A DNA stretch of 9,026 nucleotides from Candidatus Saccharimonadota bacterium (GCA_017652715.1 JAGCAL010000021.1:1-9026); one strand, 5' to 3'; counted from the first letter of the stretch, positions 1 through 6,115 are shown. Made by a program: numbers and translations. The notes: generated by a model from the letters alone, not told the origin.

Positions 1-1
1 A

Positions 2-310
2 AAACTTGAAAACAGCCTACTCACACTTAAAATTTTTGGCGGTGTAGTTGAAACTAAAATACCACTAGAAATCCCGACCGATGAAGTTAGGTTGGCCGAG
101 CTAGAACTGGTCTTTAATCGTGAACACGAAGACATTGATTCTATTGACCTAGAAAAAGAAGCTAAAGAAATCCTAGCTCGCTACGAACAAGAAATCGCGA
201 AACAAAGAATCAAAGAGCTTAATGAACACTTAAGCGAATTGGATGAAGAGTCCGAAGAGTACGAGGAGACGATTATCGAGATTAGTTGCTTGCAAAAAAA
301 GATAAAATAG
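2..310 (+). CDS. dnaG: Probable DNA primase, C-terminal fragment (5' end cut by window edge)
   Basis: The frame is open from the left edge and ends at TAG 308-310, giving 103 visible codons with no true start in the window. The first ~30 residues (around [20 protein letters not shown]) are followed by a charged, mostly helical tail rich in Glu and Lys, ending [11 protein letters not shown]. This resembles the poorly conserved helical C-terminus of bacterial DnaG, which contacts the replicative helicase; the catalytic Toprim and zinc-binding domains would lie outside the window. The main support is context: it sits 16 bp ahead of rpoD in the same direction, matching the widespread dnaG-rpoD macromolecular synthesis arrangement. 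An internal TTG at 92 could be taken as a start, but the frame is open upstream with coding-like sequence, so I treat it as an internal codon. The tail alone could belong to another helical protein, hence moderate confidence. Confidence 0.65.
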   Translation, partial: KLENSLLTLKIFGGVVETKIPLEIPTDEVRLAELELVFNREHEDIDSIDLEKEAKEILARYEQEIAKQRIKELNEHLSELDEESEEYEETIIEISCLQKKIK

Positions 311-318
311 ACTATACT
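290..318 (+). promoter_or_regulatory. Candidate sigma70-type promoter for rpoD
   Basis: TTGCAA (290-295, four of six matches to TTGACA) and TATACT (313-318, five of six matches to TATAAT) are separated by 17 bp. The -10 ends 8 nt before the rpoD ATG at 327, so transcription would start at or within two bases of the start codon. No Shine-Dalgarno is visible in the 16-bp gap, which fits a leaderless message. The -35 lies inside the end of the upstream gene. Inferred from sequence only. Confidence 0.45.
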
Positions 319-326
319 CATTTCTA

Positions 327-1301
327 ATGAATATTGACAAAGATGATATTTTGAATGCAAAAGATTCTGCTCTTGATATCGAAGAACCCGAAACTGACGA
401 TTTAGCAAACGAAGAAGAACTTTCCGACGAGGAACTTGCAATCACCGCCGAAAACGTTGATGCCTTTGCTGATGACTCGGTTCGTCTTTATCTTCGCGAG
501 ATTGGTAAAATCCCTCTTTTGACTCCCGAAGAAGAGGCTGATCTCGCCCAAAGAATCGTTAAAGGCGATAAAAAGGCTAAAGACAAGATGGTTGAATCAA
601 ACATGCGTCTCGTCGTTTCGATTGCGAAACGCTATGGCGGGCGTGGCCTTGATTTTCTCGATTTAATTCAAGAGGGAAATACTGGTCTGCTTCGTGCAGT
701 CGAAAAGTTTGACCCAGACAAAGGCTTTAAGTTTTCTACCTACGCAACATGGTGGGTCCGCCAGGCTATTACTCGCGCAATTGCTGACCAAGCTCGTACG
801 ATTCGTATCCCGGTCCACATGGTAGAAACTATTAACAAGGTTCTAAGGACTTCTCGCAAACTTACTTCCGAACTAATCCGTGAACCAACAAGCGCTGAAA
901 TCGCTAAAGAACTTGACATGGAACCTGAGAAAATTGATTATGTCATGCGCATTAAACAGGATATCGCATCGCTTGATGCTTCAGTAGGGCGCGAGGGCGA
1001 CGACGAAGATTCGGTGCTCGGGGACTTCGTCGAAGACGAAGAGCGTGATTCTCCTGAAGATTCCGCCGCAAACCAAATCCTAAAAGAGCAACTTTCCGAA
1101 ATTATTGCAACTTTAACCGAAAGGGAACAAAAGATTATTCGTCTCCGTTTCGGTATTGGTGGTGGGCGTCCGCACACTCTTGAAGAGGTCGGCGCCGAGT
1201 TTGATGTTACTCGTGAGCGTATTCGCCAAATCGAGGCGAAAGCTCTCTCTAAACTTCGCAAAAACAAAGACACCAAAAAACTGCATGAATATTTAAGGTA
1301 G
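327..1301 (+). CDS. rpoD: RNA polymerase primary sigma factor (RpoD/SigA type)
   Basis: A 324-residue sigma70-family factor that directs RNA polymerase to housekeeping promoters. Residues 1-47 are an acidic, disordered-looking tail with no recognisable region 1.1. Region 1.2 is about 48-80 ([21 protein letters not shown]). Region 2 is about 85-160 and includes the core-binding [26 protein letters not shown] stretch and the -10-reading helix [18 protein letters not shown]. Region 3.0 is [13 protein letters not shown], with His164 and Glu167 at the positions that in E. coli sigma70 (His455, Glu458) read the TG of extended -10 promoters. Regions 3.1-3.2 run to about 250, with an acidic linker at 223-245. 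Region 4 is about 255-312, ending in the helix-turn-helix [26 protein letters not shown]. The length matches the shorter primary sigmas such as those of Firmicutes. The ATG at 327 has no Shine-Dalgarno. The gene follows probable dnaG and its TAG stop is embedded in the pilin ribosome binding site. Confidence 0.97.
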   Translation: MNIDKDDILNAKDSALDIEEPETDDLANEEELSDEELAITAENVDAFADDSVRLYLREIGKIPLLTPEEEADLAQRIVKGDKKAKDKMVESNMRLVVSIAKRYGGRGLDFLDLIQEGNTGLLRAVEKFDPDKGFKFSTYATWWVRQAITRAIADQARTIRIPVHMVETINKVLRTSRKLTSELIREPTSAEIAKELDMEPEKIDYVMRIKQDIASLDASVGREGDDEDSVLGDFVEDEERDSPEDSAANQILKEQLSEIIATLTEREQKIIRLRFGIGGGRPHTLEEVGAEFDVTRERIRQIEAKALSKLRKNKDTKKLHEYLR

Positions 1302-1305
1302 GAGG
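1300..1305 (+). promoter_or_regulatory. Shine-Dalgarno of the pilin gene, overlapping the rpoD stop
   Basis: AGGAGG, a near-perfect anti-16S match, ends 3 nt before ATG 1309. Its first two bases are the last two of the rpoD stop TAG (1299-1301), so ribosomes finishing rpoD stop on this site. This fixes the start of the next gene and suggests translational coupling. Confidence 0.8.
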
Positions 1306-1308
1306 CAT

Positions 1309-1725
1309 ATGAAGAAACTTTTAATTGGTATCTTAGCGTTAATAACTCTTACTAGCGTCGCTTTTGTCGCTCCGGCTCCAGTTTTTGCCGATGACTGGGA
1401 AGAGTGTTCTTGTTATGACTCCCAGGGCAATAAAACAGGCGATGGCAAAAAGCCCCCGACCGCCATCCTCGGCAATAGCGTTTGTGACTGCGGACACGGC
1501 GAAGCTATAATGGGAATTCTTAATCTCGTTGTAGAAATCATGTCTATCGGTGTCGGTATTCTTGGCGTAGTTGGTATTTCTATTACCGGCATCCAATATC
1601 TAACCGCCGGCGGCGATGAGGGGAAGACAACAAAAGCAAAACGTCGCATTCTTGAAATTGTTATCGGTCTAGCAATTTACGCCGTCTTTTATACGCTGGT
1701 AAACTTCCTATTACCAGGTCGTTAG
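1309..1725 (+). CDS. VirB2/TrbC-like T4SS-type pilin, secreted two-helix membrane protein
   Basis: A 138-residue small membrane protein. Residues 1-27 are a Sec signal peptide (MKK, hydrophobic core, APAPVFA with cleavage expected before DDW). The mature N-terminal part carries two CxC pairs (Cys33/Cys35 and Cys59/Cys61) flanking a polar Gly/Lys/Pro stretch. Helix 1 is about 68-97 and helix 2 about 115-134, joined by a short cationic loop (GGDEGKTTKAKRR). The segment from GIQYLTAGGDEG through ILEIVIGLAIYAVFYTLVNFLLPG matches the VirB2-like/T4SS-pilin pattern common in Patescibacteria. Family role: a subunit of a conjugation or surface pilus, or a related envelope structure. No other secretion genes are in the window, so its assembly system is unknown. 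Expression looks coupled to rpoD by stop/Shine-Dalgarno overlap, and its own TAG stop sits in the next gene's ribosome binding site. Confidence 0.8.
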   Translation: MKKLLIGILALITLTSVAFVAPAPVFADDWEECSCYDSQGNKTGDGKKPPTAILGNSVCDCGHGEAIMGILNLVVEIMSIGVGILGVVGISITGIQYLTAGGDEGKTTKAKRRILEIVIGLAIYAVFYTLVNFLLPGR

Positions 1726-1728
1726 GAG
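1724..1728 (+). promoter_or_regulatory. Shine-Dalgarno of the lipid kinase gene, overlapping the pilin stop
   Basis: AGGAG lies 6 nt before ATG 1735. Its first two bases are the last two of the pilin stop TAG (1723-1725), repeating the arrangement seen at the rpoD/pilin junction. Confidence 0.75.
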
Positions 1729-1734
1729 TTAAAC

Positions 1735-2658
1735 ATGAAAAGACTTTTTATCGTTTACAACCCCCACTCATCTCGTTTTGCCGACGTGAAAAAGGGCGTT
1801 CTTGATCGTCAAAAAGACCTAAAGGGTTATGTCGTCGGAAAATATGAAATCGAGCCGACTGACGTAGATAAAAACGCCGTAAAGCTTTCGAAAATTCTTA
1901 AAGACGGAGACCTCGTTATTTCTGCCGGCGGCGACGCAACCGGCGTCATTTCGGCAAACGCAATCCTAAAATCCGAAAAAGACGCAACGCTCGCAGTTTT
2001 ACCATTCGGCAATTTTAATGATTTGGCCCATACTCTAGGAACCAAATCTTTTGACGATATATTTAAATCAGAAGATAACATGAAGCAGGCCCCTTCTAGT
2101 AAATTCTATCCACTAGAAGTCATTGTTGATGGAAAATTTTTCCGCTACGCAACTTGCTATGCGACGATTGGCATGATGGCTGACGCCGTCGAACTTTACG
2201 ATACGCCGAAAATGCGCAAAAAGTTAAAACGCGGCTCTGGTCGTAATATTAGTTCTTACACTAATCTTATTGGCTGGTATTTTAAAAATCGCCACAAAAA
2301 ACAGTTTCTGCCAGAATTCAAACTAAACGGAAAATTACAATCCAGAAAAGTTTCCGACTACGCAGCCGTTAATGGCAGTTATATGGCGCGCGTTATGAAA
2401 GGTGGAGATGATTATAAAAACCCTCACATCTTCCGTAGCAAAGCTGCTCGCCTTACAAATTTTTGGCTTCTTTCCGTTCTAATGCTAAAAAGTATTCTCG
2501 TGAGAGTCCCGGGCGACGAGACTGAAGGTGATGTTTTAGAATTTATCGAACCGGGAACTGTCAGTATCCAGGCCGAAGGCGAATATAAAACCTTTGAACA
2601 AGTTAAAAAAATTGAAGTAAGGAAGAGTAAAAAATGCCTCAAAGTAATCACGAATTAG
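1735..2658 (+). CDS. Diacylglycerol kinase-family lipid kinase (YegS/DgkB-like)
   Basis: A 307-residue protein of the DAGK catalytic-domain superfamily, whose members phosphorylate lipid hydroxyls (diacylglycerol, sphingosine, phosphatidylglycerol) using ATP at the inner membrane face. Three family signatures are visible: the N-terminal strand and turn FIVYNPHSSR (NPxSG-like, residues 5-14), the nucleotide loop SAGGDAT (63-69, a GGDGT variant with Gly to Ala), and LPFGNFNDLAHTLG (89-102, matching the P.GT.NDFA box with Thr replaced by Phe). The C-terminal half is a beta-rich lipid-binding-type domain ending with a VSIQAEGEYKTF segment where the family usually has a DGE motif; here it reads AEGE. 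Length is normal. The two glycine-loop changes leave activity plausible but substrate unassigned. It may recycle diacylglycerol or modify lipid scavenged from a host cell (inference). It is coupled to the pilin upstream and overlaps the next gene by 25 nt. Confidence 0.85.
   Translation: MKRLFIVYNPHSSRFADVKKGVLDRQKDLKGYVVGKYEIEPTDVDKNAVKLSKILKDGDLVISAGGDATGVISANAILKSEKDATLAVLPFGNFNDLAHTLGTKSFDDIFKSEDNMKQAPSSKFYPLEVIVDGKFFRYATCYATIGMMADAVELYDTPKMRKKLKRGSGRNISSYTNLIGWYFKNRHKKQFLPEFKLNGKLQSRKVSDYAAVNGSYMARVMKGGDDYKNPHIFRSKAARLTNFWLLSVLMLKSILVRVPGDETEGDVLEFIEPGTVSIQAEGEYKTFEQVKKIEVRKSKKCLKVITN
2619..2625 (+). promoter_or_regulatory. Shine-Dalgarno of the zeta-toxin-like gene, inside the lipid kinase gene
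   Basis: AAGGAAG lies 8 nt before ATG 2634, within the last codons of the lipid kinase reading frame. It supports the 2634 start and the 25-nt gene overlap. Confidence 0.65.
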
Positions 2659-3431
2659 AAAAAATTATTGCCTACATGAAGGCCCACTGGCCCAGCTCCG
2701 TAAAACCCGAATGGCAGGTTGGGCTAAATGAATATCCGGCCATCGCGCAAAAAATCCTCAAAGATTTTACCGCCTCTGCGACTAAAAATTATCAATTGAT
2801 TCGTATTGCTGGCATTTCTGGCTCCGGTAAAACTACCCAAATTCTCCCAGCCGCCGAGACATATTGCGAAAAAAAGAACCTTAAGCCTATCCTTGTCGCC
2901 GCGCGCCGCTTTGTTGAATACCACCCCTTTTATCAGGAAATTAAAGAGTTTTATGGCGAAGAAAATCTTCGTAAGCAGACTGACGAATTCAGTACAATCG
3001 CTATGTTCCTAACATTAACCGAACTAATAAAAAATGGCTATGATATTATTCTCGATGTAACTTTCTTAGACCCAGAAATCGAAGGTCTGTTAGTTAAGCT
3101 TCTAGGAGTTTCCGGTTACGACTCTCTGATTCTTATGATTGCAGTCTCTCCGACGGTCACCGAACATTTCCTAGGTGGCAGAGCGTGGCGGCACTCTAAA
3201 GAAACTGAAAAGGAATTCATTCGCGCAACTTCTCAAGCATTGGATTTTTACGCCAACAGTACGCCGGATACACGTATTGTAATTTGGAGTGTTTATGATA
3301 AACCGCCAGTCTACGACGGTCCAATTAAAAACGCGATGGCAGTTTTTAACGAATATTCTAGCAGGGAAGAACTACCAAAACCTGACGACGATGAACGCCG
3401 TCAGGCTAAAATCGAATATTTGATTCGTTGA
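2634..3431 (+). CDS. Zeta-toxin-like P-loop kinase
   Basis: A 265-residue P-loop NTPase. After an N-terminal helical part (1-50), the core begins with strand YQLIRIAG and a clear Walker A, GISGSGKTT (60-68). The next elements follow the zeta-toxin/PezT plan: RRFVEYHPFYQEI (91-103) aligns with the zeta DEFRxxHPxY segment, and YDIILDVTFLDPE (136-148) aligns with the strand carrying the family's 'LIEGTLR'-type motif. GGRAWRHSKETEKEFI (181-196) is a candidate arginine-bearing phosphate contact. Zeta toxins phosphorylate UDP-N-acetylglucosamine or related nucleotides. Here the aspartate expected in DEFR is Arg and the arginine is Val, so the substrate is probably different or the site is degenerate. 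No epsilon-like antitoxin gene is adjacent; its partner is a lipid kinase. A housekeeping small-molecule kinase is as likely as a toxin. Its TGA stop touches the serpin stop on the other strand. Confidence 0.6.
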   Translation: MPQSNHELEKIIAYMKAHWPSSVKPEWQVGLNEYPAIAQKILKDFTASATKNYQLIRIAGISGSGKTTQILPAAETYCEKKNLKPILVAARRFVEYHPFYQEIKEFYGEENLRKQTDEFSTIAMFLTLTELIKNGYDIILDVTFLDPEIEGLLVKLLGVSGYDSLILMIAVSPTVTEHFLGGRAWRHSKETEKEFIRATSQALDFYANSTPDTRIVIWSVYDKPPVYDGPIKNAMAVFNEYSSREELPKPDDDERRQAKIEYLIR

Positions 3432-5240
3432 TTATATATTATATACTGCACCAGTAAACCAAACTTCACCAGAAGTTTTATCGCGGATAATAAAGAAGAA
3501 TGGGTTGTCAAAGGTTAAGTCAATTTCCTCAACTGGTACATCCCATGCGTAATCCCATATCCTCGCGGCGCCCATACCGCCCATTATAGCGGTAACGGCT
3601 GCAGCCTTAATACCGTCATTGCTGAAATCTATATCTGCTTTATGCGCTACGTCCATGATATATGCATTATCAGATGTTTTATCAAGATCGACCATATTGG
3701 ATAAATCTGCAGAATTCACATCAAATACATCCTTAATGTCTAATCCTATTAAATTATCTTTTAGATTCTTCATGTCATAATCATACTTAAAGAATGGTAT
3801 ATAGGCATAAATCTTTGTTACTACGCCGTCTTTATAGCTATAAATATCATTGACATCCTTTAAGTTACCTATTGTTTCTGTCAGCTTTTCAGAAGTAAGG
3901 TTTTCTATATAATTATTAAGACTTTCATTCTTTGGCATAAAACCAATATATTGCAAAGTTGTGCCATCATATTGTCTTAGATCTTTTGCAAAGACCTTCT
4001 CAGAGTTAGAGTCGTAAAATAGAAAGTCTGTTGACTCGCTGACGGTCCCATAATTTTTCGCAAGTTCCTCCATATATGTATCTAAATCAAAATCACTGGG
4101 GTCAATTTCATCTTCTTGGACAGCCTTTTCATATTCTTTTTGAACGGTTTCACGAATGTATTCTTCGCCAAGTTCCTTAATGATGTCATATCGATTCGCA
4201 CTAGCCCCAATTTCGGCAGCGACAACACCATCTTTTTCATTGAAGGATATCTTAGAAAAATCTGCATCCCCCTCAATTATACTGATTGATTCCGAATAGT
4301 TCTCATGTGCATACTTAACGGAATAATGTTTACACGAAATACCACTATCTTCGCCATTAAATCGATTATTGAAGCCATCTGAGGTACATTGGAGCTGGTT
4401 GTTCCACTGCATATCGATAGCGAGTGCATTAACAAGAGCAAAATCCTTTTCTGCATTAAAGTTATCATCGTTAAACACATCGTCAATAATACCGAGCGTC
4501 TCATCATTCACCCAGCCATTGGCATTGTCTGGCGACTCAAATGAGTCATAAACCACACTGGCATTATATTTTGTTTTTATAGTATCGGTATAAGAACTCT
4601 TCATTAGATTTGAAAATGTAGAATCAGTACGAACAAACATAGCGTTCGCTAGTGAGCGGTTTGCGCTATTCAGATAAGCTTTTGGCTTGTAATCGCCAAG
4701 CAAGTTTGTGATTTGAGTTTTAGAATTTCCATTCGCTGCATCAGCGAGCATATTGAGGGCATATTTGATAGAAAGAGGGCTATAAACGATATTATTACTA
4801 TTATTATTCTGTTTTAAAAAGGTTAAATCAAAATCACTTATATTATTACCCTTTAAAGCCAATTTTGAAGCAGTCGGCGAAGTGGGAGTTATATCAATTT
4901 GATCATCTTGTGGTTCGCCTTCCGGAGTTCTAAAGAAGAAATACCATATTCCGACCCCGCTTGCGACTAATACTAGGATTACCAAAAGAATAATAGTGGC
5001 CACTACGGCCTTCGAAACCTTCTTTTTTTCTGGTTCATTAATAGTATCAGGCGCAACGGATTCTTTAGGTGCGACTGGCTCTTCGGCTAATGATTTTTCA
5101 ACATCAAGGGTTTCGTCGGGTGACTTCGCCATGAGTGGTGTCGTAGTATTCTTGACCGACTCTTCTACTTTAGTATTCAATGTTTCTTCGCCCGTCTCAA
5201 CGTTTGGCTGGGCAACCGTATTATTATCTTTTTCGTCCAT
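3432..5240 (-). CDS. Membrane-anchored serpin (serine/cysteine protease inhibitor)
   Basis: A 602-residue protein. Residues 1-76 are an acidic, Pro/Thr-rich tail ending EKKKVSK. Residues 77-103 form one transmembrane helix; lysines before it predict tail inside, C-terminus outside. From ~134 the serpin fold follows: NIVYSPLSIKYALNMLADAANGNSKTQ (150-176), WVNDETLGIIDDVF (243-256), FALVNALAIDMQW (267-279), LQYIGFMPKNESLNNYI (429-445), IPFFKYDYDMKNLKDNL (481-497), the breach/hinge HKADIDFSNDGIKAAAVTA (533-551) and the C-terminal FDNPFFFIIRDKTSGEVWFTGAVYNI. The small-residue hinge (P12-P8 AAAVT) is the inhibitory-type signature, so it likely traps serine or cysteine proteases by loop insertion. 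The serpin part is ~470 residues against a usual 370-400, owing to an acidic insertion and a longer reactive loop. Cys285 and Cys303 may pair. It lies downstream of the phosphotransferase gene but has its own promoter. Confidence 0.9.
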   Translation of the reverse strand: MDEKDNNTVAQPNVETGEETLNTKVEESVKNTTTPLMAKSPDETLDVEKSLAEEPVAPKESVAPDTINEPEKKKVSKAVVATIILLVILVLVASGVGIWYFFFRTPEGEPQDDQIDITPTSPTASKLALKGNNISDFDLTFLKQNNNSNNIVYSPLSIKYALNMLADAANGNSKTQITNLLGDYKPKAYLNSANRSLANAMFVRTDSTFSNLMKSSYTDTIKTKYNASVVYDSFESPDNANGWVNDETLGIIDDVFNDDNFNAEKDFALVNALAIDMQWNNQLQCTSDGFNNRFNGEDSGISCKHYSVKYAHENYSESISIIEGDADFSKISFNEKDGVVAAEIGASANRYDIIKELGEEYIRETVQKEYEKAVQEDEIDPSDFDLDTYMEELAKNYGTVSESTDFLFYDSNSEKVFAKDLRQYDGTTLQYIGFMPKNESLNNYIENLTSEKLTETIGNLKDVNDIYSYKDGVVTKIYAYIPFFKYDYDMKNLKDNLIGLDIKDVFDVNSADLSNMVDLDKTSDNAYIMDVAHKADIDFSNDGIKAAAVTAIMGGMGAARIWDYAWDVPVEEIDLTFDNPFFFIIRDKTSGEVWFTGAVYNI

Positions 5241-5244
5241 AAGA

Positions 5245-5270
5245 CTCCTTTATCCTTATGGATAATTATA
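5245..5270 (-). promoter_or_regulatory. Extended -10 promoter, start-site dyad and Shine-Dalgarno of the serpin gene
   Basis: Read on the - strand: TG, one base, then TATAAT (-10 at 5265-5270), a perfect extended -10. Directly after it, TATCC-ATAA-GGATA (5251-5264) is a 5-bp dyad with a 4-nt loop over the expected start site (~5258). AAAGGAG follows (AGGAG at 5245-5249), 4 nt from the ATG. I see no good -35, as is usual for extended -10 promoters. The dyad could be an operator or a short leader hairpin near the ribosome binding site. The leader would be under 20 nt. Confidence 0.65.
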
Positions 5271-5277
5271 ACATAAC

Positions 5278-6090
5278 TTATAATTGATTAAGGTTTATTT
5301 CGGGGAAATTAGTTCGGATATGCTCCGCGTAACCATTATCAATATGATGCCAAGCGGTTTTCATACGATTAATCTCGTCTATATCGTTAAATTGACTAAG
5401 AAACGCTTCCTCAAATTCTTTTGGCGCCGGGCGAGAAACTATGCGCGCCACATCCATATTAGGATTTCCAGTACCAGCAAAACAAAAGTCGATTACGCCA
5501 ATCACCTTGTCATTTTCGTCTAACAGAATATTGCCTAAATTCAAATCACCATGCACGAGATTTTTCGTTTCAGTCTCTTTTATAAACTCATGGTCCTTGT
5601 CAATATGGTTTTTGTAATGTTTATAATCAAGCTCTTTTAAAAACTTTGATAATGGATACTTAACCTTCGACGGGGCATTACGTAAATCAATACCGGAAAG
5701 TTCTTTAATAAACTTCGCGATATCATAAGCTACGCCGGTCATTGCCGTATGTGAAAGATGATAAATTCGGTCGCCCAGTGTATAGCCTTCAATTTTTTCG
5801 TGTACAGAAAAAGGTCGCTTTTTCGCATCGTAACAAAGCCTCATCTGCGGCGTATAAAAACTAGTTTTTCCGTCTACGAAATTACAAACCGCCGCATCTT
5901 TTTCAATCATCTTAGACCAAAAAGGATTGCGTGGAAAACGGAAAAAGAACGAACCATCATTAGTTTTGACTTCAATTACAATATTTGTCCACCCAGTAAT
6001 AATATGCTTTGTCTTCTCGACCCGCTTATCAGGCAAAGCTTCAGTAATAATTTGATCCAAGGGGTCTTTAGTGGTAAAAAAACTAGCCAT
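5278..6090 (-). CDS. APH/choline kinase-family phosphotransferase, substrate unknown
   Basis: A 270-residue protein with the eukaryotic-kinase-like fold of aminoglycoside and choline/homoserine phosphotransferases. The N-lobe has a glycine-containing turn, ITGWTNIVIEV (31-41), and a strand FFFRFPRN (48-55) whose basic residue probably contacts ATP phosphate. The C-lobe has the Brenner motif LVHGDLNLGNILLD (178-191), with catalytic Asp182 and metal-binding Asn187, then VIGVIDFCFAGTGNPNMDVAR (196-216), with Asp201 in the DFG-like position. All catalytic residues are present, so it should be an active kinase. The family covers antibiotic resistance enzymes and metabolic kinases of sugars, amino alcohols and nucleosides; nothing here separates them and I would not call it resistance. 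Length is typical. The ATG lies 5 nt after a perfect TATAAT, so the message is probably leaderless. The serpin gene follows 37 bp downstream on the same strand. Confidence 0.85.
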   Translation of the reverse strand: MASFFTTKDPLDQIITEALPDKRVEKTKHIITGWTNIVIEVKTNDGSFFFRFPRNPFWSKMIEKDAAVCNFVDGKTSFYTPQMRLCYDAKKRPFSVHEKIEGYTLGDRIYHLSHTAMTGVAYDIAKFIKELSGIDLRNAPSKVKYPLSKFLKELDYKHYKNHIDKDHEFIKETETKNLVHGDLNLGNILLDENDKVIGVIDFCFAGTGNPNMDVARIVSRPAPKEFEEAFLSQFNDIDEINRMKTAWHHIDNGYAEHIRTNFPEINLNQL

Positions 6091-6095
6091 AACTC

Positions 6096-6104
6096 ATTAT
6101 ATCA
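6096..6104 (-). promoter_or_regulatory. Extended -10 promoter of the phosphotransferase gene (leaderless type)
   Basis: On the - strand the sequence reads TGATATAAT: TG, one base, then a perfect TATAAT (6096-6101). Only 5 nt separate it from the ATG at 6090, so the start of transcription should fall on or next to the first base of the start codon. There is no room for a Shine-Dalgarno. Confidence 0.7.
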
Positions 6105-6113
6105 TATGATATA
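6098..6113. repeat. 16-bp perfect palindrome joining two divergent -10 boxes
   Basis: TATATCATATGATATA equals its own reverse complement, centred between 6105 and 6106. It contains both TG elements and most of both -10 hexamers of the divergent promoters. It may simply reflect two mirror-image extended -10s sharing DNA, or also be a repressor site. Confidence 0.8.
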
Positions 6114-6115
6114 CT
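6107..6115 (+). promoter_or_regulatory. Extended -10 promoter of the nucleotide kinase-polA operon (leaderless type)
   Basis: TGATATACT: TG (6107-6108), one base, then TATACT (6110-6115, five of six). Six nt separate it from ATG 6122, so transcription should begin at the A of the start codon. No Shine-Dalgarno and no convincing -35 are seen. Confidence 0.65.

Noticed and set aside
92..310. A short free-standing gene starting at TTG 92
   Set aside because: The same frame is open to the left edge with coding-like sequence, and position next to rpoD fits the tail of a longer protein; no ribosome binding site precedes the TTG.
938..1276. A 112-codon frame antisense to rpoD
   Set aside because: It is a shadow of the strongly conserved sigma region 3-4 coding sequence, rich in Ser/Arg as expected from reversed acidic codons.
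2634..3431. A toxin-antitoxin module
   Set aside because: Only the kinase-like partner is present; the neighbour is a lipid kinase and no small antitoxin-like gene exists on either side.
5278..6090. Antibiotic (aminoglycoside) resistance gene
   Set aside because: The fold and Brenner motif are clear, but many metabolic kinases share them; there is no mobile element nearby and no substrate-specific motif.
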